Shown here: piece after piece, positions 35,359 to 40,432 of the stretch
How the letters are laid out: every line of letters starts with the position of its first letter
Position numbering within the stretch: position 1 is the first letter of the stretch
Origin: Cyanobacteria bacterium RUI128
GTDB lineage: Bacteria; Cyanobacteriota; Vampirovibrionia; Gastranaerophilales; Gastranaerophilaceae
Assembly: GCA_024695725.1 (NCBI GenBank)
Contig: JAILHQ010000020.1
Coordinates: 1 to 40,432, forward strand
DNA: 40,432 nt
Direction of reading: 5' to 3'
Translations under genes and position numbers: made by a program
The notes under the pieces: model-generated
Databases searched by the model: none
What the model was told of the DNA's origin: nothing
The model's input: only the letters and a program-made list of their open reading frames with translations

Positions 35359-35387
35359 TTCACTTATATCTGTTTTTATCTTATAAT
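35359..35387 (+). promoter_or_regulatory. Promoter of the heptose kinase-DUF4330-ligase operon
   Basis: TTCACT (35359-35364), a 17-base spacer and TATAAT (35382-35387). The leader is about 30 bases and ends with GGAGAG (35414-35419) before the ATG at 35423. Confidence 0.65.
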
Positions 35388-35422
35388 AGTAACATATTAG
35401 TTTAGGGATTATTGGAGAGCAA

Positions 35423-36469
35423 ATGAATATAGATATAGAAAAATTGCTTTGTTATGCAAAAGGTTTAGCCAATGCAAAGATTTTGGTTGTCGGAGACCTC
35501 GCATTAGATGAGATGGTGTACGGCGACACTGAAAGAATTTCAAGGGAAGCACCTGTTCTTATTTTAAGACACACTCACACAAATCTTATTTTGGGTGCTG
35601 CCTCAAACGCAGCGCATAACGTTGCAACAATAAACGGCGGTAAAGTCGGTGTTGTAGGTATTGTCGGTGATGACTATCAGGCAAACGATCTGAGAAAAGC
35701 TTTTGAAGATGCAGGCATTGACTGTTCCGCACTTGTTGTTGACAACACAAGAAAAACAGTTACCAAAACACGTATTTCAGGTTCTTGTTTTCAGTCAATT
35801 ACCCAGCAAATAGTCAGAATTGACAGACAGTCATCAGAACCTTTATCTGATGAAACAGAAAACAAAATTTTAGATAAGCTTGAGAAGGTAATACCTGACT
35901 ATGATGCCGTTATATTATCAGACTACCATATCGGCACCCTTACAGATAAGGTTATAAAAAAAGTTATTGATATATGTTCAAAATCAGGGAAAAAGGTTAT
36001 TGTTGACGGGCAGAAAGAACTTCAACGATACAAAGGTGCAACCACAATGACACCAAACCTTCCTGATACACAAAAGCACGTAGGGTTCTTTATAAAATCA
36101 AATGACGATATGCACAAGGCAGGGAAACGTCTTTTGAAGGATATGGACTCGGAATACGTACTTATCACCTGCGGGGAAGAAGGTATGGCACTCGTTCAGA
36201 AGAACGGACAAATGATAAGAATACCTGTCTTCAACAAATCAAAAGTGTTTGATGTAACAGGTGCGGGAGATACGGTAACAGCTTTATACGGGCTTGCTCT
36301 TGCAAGCGGGGCTGAACCTGTTTACGCTGCAATATTAGGCAATATAGCAGCGGGAATTGTTATCAAACAGTTCGGTTGTGCGACAACAACCATTGACGAA
36401 TTGATTGATTTTATCGAACAAAACAGACGAAAATTAGAGAAAATAGAATTGGGAGTTTATAATGAATAA
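35423..36469 (+). CDS. D-glycero-beta-D-manno-heptose-7-phosphate kinase (HldE domain I)
   Basis: 348 aa PfkB-family kinase. The order KILVVGDLALDEMVYG, REAPVLILR, GAASNAAHNVA, KTRISG and QQIVRIDRQ is that of the RfaE/HldE kinase domain. The C-terminal DVTGAGDTV holds the catalytic Asp. It is a free-standing kinase without the nucleotidyltransferase half of E. coli HldE, so it corresponds to HldA. Makes heptose-1,7-bisphosphate for LPS inner core or other ADP-heptose glycans. It overlaps the DUF4330 gene by 8 bases and is in one operon with an O-antigen-ligase-like gene. Confidence 0.9.
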   Translation: MNIDIEKLLCYAKGLANAKILVVGDLALDEMVYGDTERISREAPVLILRHTHTNLILGAASNAAHNVATINGGKVGVVGIVGDDYQANDLRKAFEDAGIDCSALVVDNTRKTVTKTRISGSCFQSITQQIVRIDRQSSEPLSDETENKILDKLEKVIPDYDAVILSDYHIGTLTDKVIKKVIDICSKSGKKVIVDGQKELQRYKGATTMTPNLPDTQKHVGFFIKSNDDMHKAGKRLLKDMDSEYVLITCGEEGMALVQKNGQMIRIPVFNKSKVFDVTGAGDTVTALYGLALASGAEPVYAAILGNIAAGIVIKQFGCATTTIDELIDFIEQNRRKLEKIELGVYNE

Positions 36470-36959
36470 AAGAATTATTGATATAATTATTATCGTTGGC
36501 TTAATATTGGTCATCGGAGTTGGTATCATTACTGCTAAAGGAATGAGATCTACGGCATCCAAACAAATAGAATCTAAGTCAAAGATAGAATTTGAAGTAT
36601 TTTTGAGAAGTGTTACCATTTCAACTAAAGAATGTCCTGTCAAAATCGGAGACAAGACCTTTATCAGTATCAGAAACGTTCCTTACAGCGATTTAGACGT
36701 CATTGACGTAAAATTCACTCCGAAACAAATCACCCTGCCTGCAAAAAATGCGAAAGGCTTTATCGTAACAAATGATGCCGGAGCTATTGATACTTATGAC
36801 ATAATCGTAAAGGTAAAAGACGAGGCTCTGATTACAAAAGACGGTGCCGTTGTTGGCGGGAACAAAATTAAAATAGGTATGCCTATTACCTTAGAGGGGA
36901 TGAAATACAAATTTACAGGCTCAGTTTCCGACATAGAAATCAAAGAAGAGTGTAAATAG
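36462..36959 (+). CDS. DUF4330-like single-pass membrane protein
   Basis: 165 aa. A single N-terminal membrane helix (IIDIIIIVGLILVIGVGIIT, about 5-24) and a beta-rich domain outside the cytoplasm (KIEFEVFLRSVTI; VKIGDKTFISI). The pattern reminds me of DUF4330 proteins of Cyanobacteria and Firmicutes, whose function is unknown. It overlaps the kinase by 8 bases and its stop is directly followed by the ATG of the O-antigen ligase, so a role with surface polysaccharide is likely by context only. Confidence 0.7.
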   Translation: MNKRIIDIIIIVGLILVIGVGIITAKGMRSTASKQIESKSKIEFEVFLRSVTISTKECPVKIGDKTFISIRNVPYSDLDVIDVKFTPKQITLPAKNAKGFIVTNDAGAIDTYDIIVKVKDEALITKDGAVVGGNKIKIGMPITLEGMKYKFTGSVSDIEIKEECK

Positions 36960-38291
36960 ATGGCTATAAATAAACTGCTTAATTTTATACATAAATACAC
37001 AAATGTTATTTATGAAAACAGCCTTATTTTACAAAATACGGATAAGGTTATTCTGGGTTTTATCCTTGCAACTTTTGTCCTTTCGACCTTCGTAAGTTCG
37101 GATATGATAGGGTATTTTGCAATATGTACTACCGCTTTAACCGCAGTGAGAATATTGTTTACACCAAAAGACAGCTTTAAGCTTGAAACCTTTGAATTGT
37201 TCCTGCTCGGGTATTTTATGCTGGTGCTTGTAAGCGTTGCCGGATCTACTCTGCTGCACCTCAGTTTAAAAGGCTTTATGAAGACTCTGATATACCTGAG
37301 TTTTTATATTTCAGTGGTTCACCATCTGAAACACAACAAAAAGAGCGTACTTCCGATTCTTATAACAATTGCAGGGTGTGTAACCTTTGAGAGTCTAATC
37401 GGAATAACACAAAGTTTCGCTAAAGTTGATGAAATTTCAGGCTGGCAGGATGTTTCAAACCTAAACCCGGAGGAAGTAATAACAAGAGTATATGGAACCC
37501 TTCAACCGCTTAACCCGAACTTACTCGGCGGGTACTTTGTTATGACAATACCTGCATTGATTGGTTTGTTTGGGTACTATCTAAAGGAAAGAAGGTATCT
37601 GATATCCGCAATATTTGGCGGTTGTTCGCTGATTGCCTGCACAGTCTTGTTTTTAACAGGCTGTAGAGGGGCATATATTGGTTTATTTTCAATATTATGT
37701 ACAGCATTTGGGATATCTTTGAAAATATTTTGGGCACAGTATAAAAAGTTATTTATCACAATTGCCGGGGTTGTGTCTGCAGTTGGAGCATTTGCGCTGA
37801 TGGCTGTTACACCTTTAAGAGTCAGAATTTTCTCAATTTTTGCAATGAGAAATGACAGCTCAAATTCTTTCAGATTTAATGTGTATAAGTCGTCATTCCA
37901 AATGTTTAAAGATAATTGGCTGGTTGGTATCGGACAGGGGAATCAAAATTTCAGAGAAATCTACGGACTCTACATGAAAACAGGCTTTGATGCACTGAGT
38001 GCTTACAATATCTACCTGGAAACTGCCGTCGAAAGCGGAATTTTTGCGCTTATTGCTTTCCTCGGATTCCTCATCACCTTGGTTGTAAACGGGTGTAAAT
38101 ATATTTTAAACAGTGATAATACAAAAAATATAATATTGGTTTCAATACCTTTATTAACAATAATCGGCACAATGGTTCACGGGATGGTCGATACGGTGTT
38201 TTTTAGGCCGCAATTGCAAATAGTATTCTGGACTATGTGTGCAATACTTTCTAACAAACTGTATTGTAAAGAAGATATATTAGCTGAATAA
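36960..38291 (+). CDS. O-antigen ligase (WaaL/Wzy_C) family membrane protein
   Basis: 443 aa with 10-12 hydrophobic segments. The large periplasmic-loop region contains NPNLLGGYFVM, LTGCRGAYIG and, further on, VGIGQGNQNF and LSAYNIYLETAVESG, the conserved parts of the Wzy_C family. Members join O-antigen or other glycans to lipid A-core, or polymerise them. The ATG touches the stop of the DUF4330 gene. Its 3' end overlaps the 3' end of GLUG copy 3 by 12 bases on the other strand, which leaves no room for a terminator. Confidence 0.85.
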   Translation: MAINKLLNFIHKYTNVIYENSLILQNTDKVILGFILATFVLSTFVSSDMIGYFAICTTALTAVRILFTPKDSFKLETFELFLLGYFMLVLVSVAGSTLLHLSLKGFMKTLIYLSFYISVVHHLKHNKKSVLPILITIAGCVTFESLIGITQSFAKVDEISGWQDVSNLNPEEVITRVYGTLQPLNPNLLGGYFVMTIPALIGLFGYYLKERRYLISAIFGGCSLIACTVLFLTGCRGAYIGLFSILCTAFGISLKIFWAQYKKLFITIAGVVSAVGAFALMAVTPLRVRIFSIFAMRNDSSNSFRFNVYKSSFQMFKDNWLVGIGQGNQNFREIYGLYMKTGFDALSAYNIYLETAVESGIFALIAFLGFLITLVVNGCKYILNSDNTKNIILVSIPLLTIIGTMVHGMVDTVFFRPQLQIVFWTMCAILSNKLYCKEDILAE

Positions 38292-40286
38292 TTTGAACGT
38301 TCTTTCAACGTTATCTTTAGCAACAGTCTTCAGTGTTTCCATCTCTGATTTAATTGCATTTCTTTCATTATCAAGTGCAGCTAATTCATGGTCGTACATT
38401 CTATCTTTTCTGTCGATTTTTCGCATATCAGCTTCGTACTTAGCTTCTGCTTTTCTGAGCAAAGTTTCATCAGGAACTTCTTGCAGATTTGTATCAATGC
38501 TGACACTTGTTTCGTATAATTCATTATCAGAATTTGGCTTAAATAGGTATATCATTCCTTCATTTATCATATTTCTAAGCCATACAGGGTCATCGCCGTG
38601 TGTCAGCCTTGGATCATCCTCTGCTAAAAGTTTATATCCGTTTTCGTGCATTCTGTTAAATAAATCTCTTGCAGCATCAGCTCCTGAATTATTTACTTTT
38701 ATTTGAGTTAACGCAGGTGCACTTGCAGGTATAACCGGAGAATTATTTGGAGCTGCTATAGATACTCCGTCAAAAGTCTCAGTTGATTTATTCAAACCCA
38801 CGAAGTTCAAGTCTGTATTGTTTGAGTAGTTATTATTTCCCTGTACCTGAGCCTCCATGACATTACCAACGAATGCACCTTGCTCTGTAGTGTTTATATC
38901 CTCAGACCATTCATTTATCATTGTTGAAGTTGAATCACAATTATTTATTTGTGCATATGCAATTTTTCCTGCAAAACCGCCAAGTATCCATTCTTCAGAT
39001 GCATCACGGAATAATTCTAATTGTTCTACCCCTTCCTGAGTACTTGCAGCACAATTATAATGAATCTCTCCTGAAGCTGAACAATTTGTTATTTCAGAAC
39101 CGCCTTTGTCAGCTGCGAAACCAACGAAACCACCGGCCCCTGCAGTTGAAGAATAAACATCTGAAGATGTAGAGCAGTTATTGATGGTTGTGTTACCAAG
39201 TTGGTAAGTACCACCGGAGCGTGTGCCGCAAATATAACCAATAAATCCGCCAACTACAGCGTAAGTTGCCTTATGACCAACCTCTCCAATATATTTACTT
39301 CTAACATCACCGGAACTTGCGCAATTTGATATATCTGCGTTTGTACATTGCCCAATAAGCCCACCGCTAATTTGATTGTCGGCACACACATCACCCGTAG
39401 CAGAACATTCTCTGATTATTACCTTATCTGTTGTTGAGTTCCCAAGAACTTGCCCAACCAAGCCGCCGGCTTGACTCTCTGAAGTTACATCGACTGATGA
39501 TGTACAATATTCTATAGTGCCGTGTTTAACTAATCCAATAAGTCCTCCAACAGTTGCTCTCGTGCTTTGAATTGTACCAGAGGCTTTTACATTTGAGATT
39601 GTACCGGTTGTATTTACCGCATTTGCCAATAAGCCCTTTGATACTTCGGTTGAACCGGATATTGTTAGATTTGATATACTGGAATTACCTCTGACGTTGT
39701 TGAATAATGCCTTATCAAGCCCTGTGATAGAATGTCCGTTACCGTCTATTTGGCAATTTGTAATGTCTGCAGAGTTATAGGCTAGTCCTGTCATATCTAT
39801 ATCGCCCATAAGTCTGCAGCTTGCACCTGTTGGGTTAGTTGCAAGAGCGGCTGCCAGTTGTCCTGCAGTGTATATTTCCAGTACGCTGCCATTCATCAGA
39901 TTTGAGTCTACTCTGCCTGTTTGTAGAGCAGCAAAATAATCTTTGTTATTTTGCCCGAATGAAGTTTCATTATCTGTTGCTTTCCTATAATTGTCGATTA
40001 TTGCTGGAGTTACAATTTCTGCATCATCGCCGTCCATTTTTAAAACATATCCCATAGCAACAAGTTTGTTATATGTTGCGTCAATATTAGTAAGAGAGCC
40101 TTTGTTGTTAATGGTTTTAAACTGTATTTTTGTTGCTTCAAGTGAATCCAGGTATTCTTCGTAAACACGGCGTGATTCGTTCGCCATCTGGAGTTTTTGA
40201 GCCTCCAGTTTGGCCGCTTTGTATTCAATCTGGTGCATTCTTGCAGTCAGATTCAATAATCTAGCCTGTGATGACGACATTCCCAT
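38280..40286 (-). CDS. GLUG-repeat modular protein, copy 3
   Basis: 668 aa, intact. Starts at MGMSSSQ (40286) with AAGGAAA 12 bases upstream. The N-terminal helix (to about 55) matches copies 1 and 2. About residues 110-500 are a regular GLUG beta helix: GGLIGLVKHGTIEYCTSS, GGLVGQ, GGLIGQCTNADISNCASSG, GGFIGY, GGFVGF and GGFAGK, each followed by an x-I-x-x-C strand. In place of the AFxKAG helical modules of copies 1 and 2 it has DDPRLTHGDDPVWLRNMI. The coiled-coil end is ERTFKLFS. No signal peptide. An HLR1-type box lies 96 bases upstream. Function unknown; a surface or filament role is inference. Confidence 0.85.
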   Translation of the reverse strand: MGMSSSQARLLNLTARMHQIEYKAAKLEAQKLQMANESRRVYEEYLDSLEATKIQFKTINNKGSLTNIDATYNKLVAMGYVLKMDGDDAEIVTPAIIDNYRKATDNETSFGQNNKDYFAALQTGRVDSNLMNGSVLEIYTAGQLAAALATNPTGASCRLMGDIDMTGLAYNSADITNCQIDGNGHSITGLDKALFNNVRGNSSISNLTISGSTEVSKGLLANAVNTTGTISNVKASGTIQSTRATVGGLIGLVKHGTIEYCTSSVDVTSESQAGGLVGQVLGNSTTDKVIIRECSATGDVCADNQISGGLIGQCTNADISNCASSGDVRSKYIGEVGHKATYAVVGGFIGYICGTRSGGTYQLGNTTINNCSTSSDVYSSTAGAGGFVGFAADKGGSEITNCSASGEIHYNCAASTQEGVEQLELFRDASEEWILGGFAGKIAYAQINNCDSTSTMINEWSEDINTTEQGAFVGNVMEAQVQGNNNYSNNTDLNFVGLNKSTETFDGVSIAAPNNSPVIPASAPALTQIKVNNSGADAARDLFNRMHENGYKLLAEDDPRLTHGDDPVWLRNMINEGMIYLFKPNSDNELYETSVSIDTNLQEVPDETLLRKAEAKYEADMRKIDRKDRMYDHELAALDNERNAIKSEMETLKTVAKDNVERTFKLFS
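38353..38435 (-). repeat. 83-bp block identical in GLUG copies 3 and 1
   Basis: Complement of this stretch equals 2654-2736 base for base. Outside it, copies 1 and 3 differ at many silent positions even within the conserved C-terminal coding region. Confidence 0.85.
40150..40286 (-). repeat. GLUG-family 5' repeat, copy 3
   Basis: The first 137 coding bases match copy 2 (17887-18023) at 134 positions. Both continue past the point where copy 1 diverges (after the ANES codons), through the codons for RRVYEEYL. The upstream leader is not shared with copies 1 and 2 apart from the GGAAA ribosome-binding core and AACTATGGG. Confidence 0.9.
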
Positions 40287-40382
40287 AGTTACATCAATTT
40301 CCTTATAATTTTCCTAATTACCTACGTTAACGGTTATATTTGCAAAAATCTTTAATTAATTACTCTATATAAAGCGGATTTT

Positions 40383-40400
40383 GTTACAAAATTTTACATA
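40383..40400 (+). promoter_or_regulatory. HLR1-type direct repeat before GLUG copy 3
   Basis: GTTACAAA-AT-TTTACATA matches the HLR1 consensus at every defined position. It lies 96 bases before the leftward start at 40286. Between them are a TATATA (40366-40371) that could be a -10 box and the palindrome CGTTAACG (40325-40332). The remaining bases to 40432 are AT-rich with nothing recognisable. Confidence 0.6.
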
Positions 40401-40432
40401 GAAATAGAAAAATTTTTTAATAAAAATTAACA

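Noticed and set aside
38280..40286. GLUG proteins as TpsA partners of the FhaC/ShlB-like transporter
   Set aside because: They lack a Sec signal peptide and an N-terminal TPS domain, both required for that route.

Overview
The window looks like a piece of an AT-rich genome from an uncultured, non-photosynthetic relative of Cyanobacteria (Gastranaerophilales / Vampirovibrionia, formerly Melainabacteria). Three things point there. The cell is a diderm with lipopolysaccharide (lpxA, lpxK, a heptose-phosphate kinase, an O-antigen-ligase-like protein, an FhaC/ShlB-type outer-membrane protein). The three GLUG proteins that begin MGMSSSQARLL belong to a family I associate with that order. Several upstream regions carry a motif matching the cyanobacterial HLR1 box. 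The placement is inference: no rRNA or tRNA gene was seen.

Layout. Positions 1-2809 hold GLUG copy 1, and base 1 falls inside a repeat, so the left edge may be an assembly break. Positions 3107-9954 form a tight rightward operon: pxpA, yvcK, panB, panC, a Gfo/Idh/MocA oxidoreductase, a CDP-alcohol phosphatidyltransferase, trmL and nnrD. A small membrane protein and a bidirectional terminator follow. Positions 10324-13455 are leftward: a 107-aa protein, an FhaC/ShlB-like transporter and an unknown membrane protein. nadE (+) meets a leftward ribF/fmt-like pair with no base between the stop codons. Positions 17887-20585 hold GLUG copy 2, broken by a one-base frameshift.

Positions 20638-28155 carry a small acidic protein (-), lpxK-nth, a coiled-coil protein, a LipM-like acyltransferase, a putative lethal-factor-like zinc protease, purB and a U32-family protein. 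Positions 28203-31353 are leftward (lpxA and a 748-aa unknown). Positions 31542-38291 are rightward: a radical SAM protein, an ADP-forming acyl-CoA ligase followed by a structured 3'-UTR element, a helical unknown, a HldE kinase-domain protein, a DUF4330 protein and an O-antigen ligase. GLUG copy 3 (-) closes the window and overlaps the ligase tail to tail.

Most promising signals. (1) The three GLUG genes have near-identical 5' ends, conserved coiled-coil C-termini and unrelated middles, and the shared blocks are mosaic, which indicates recombination. (2) Boxes matching HLR1, the RpaB-binding direct repeat of Cyanobacteria, stand upstream of GLUG copies 2 and 3, the 748-aa protein and the 107-aa protein, all read in the same orientation relative to the gene. 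This suggests a regulon of lineage-specific genes. (3) At least four genes have a -10 hexamer only 6-7 nt before the ATG, which predicts leaderless mRNAs. (4) A HELGH...FAEAY zincin lacks a signal peptide. (5) A branched, GC-richer RNA-like element lies between the acyl-CoA ligase stop codon and its terminator.
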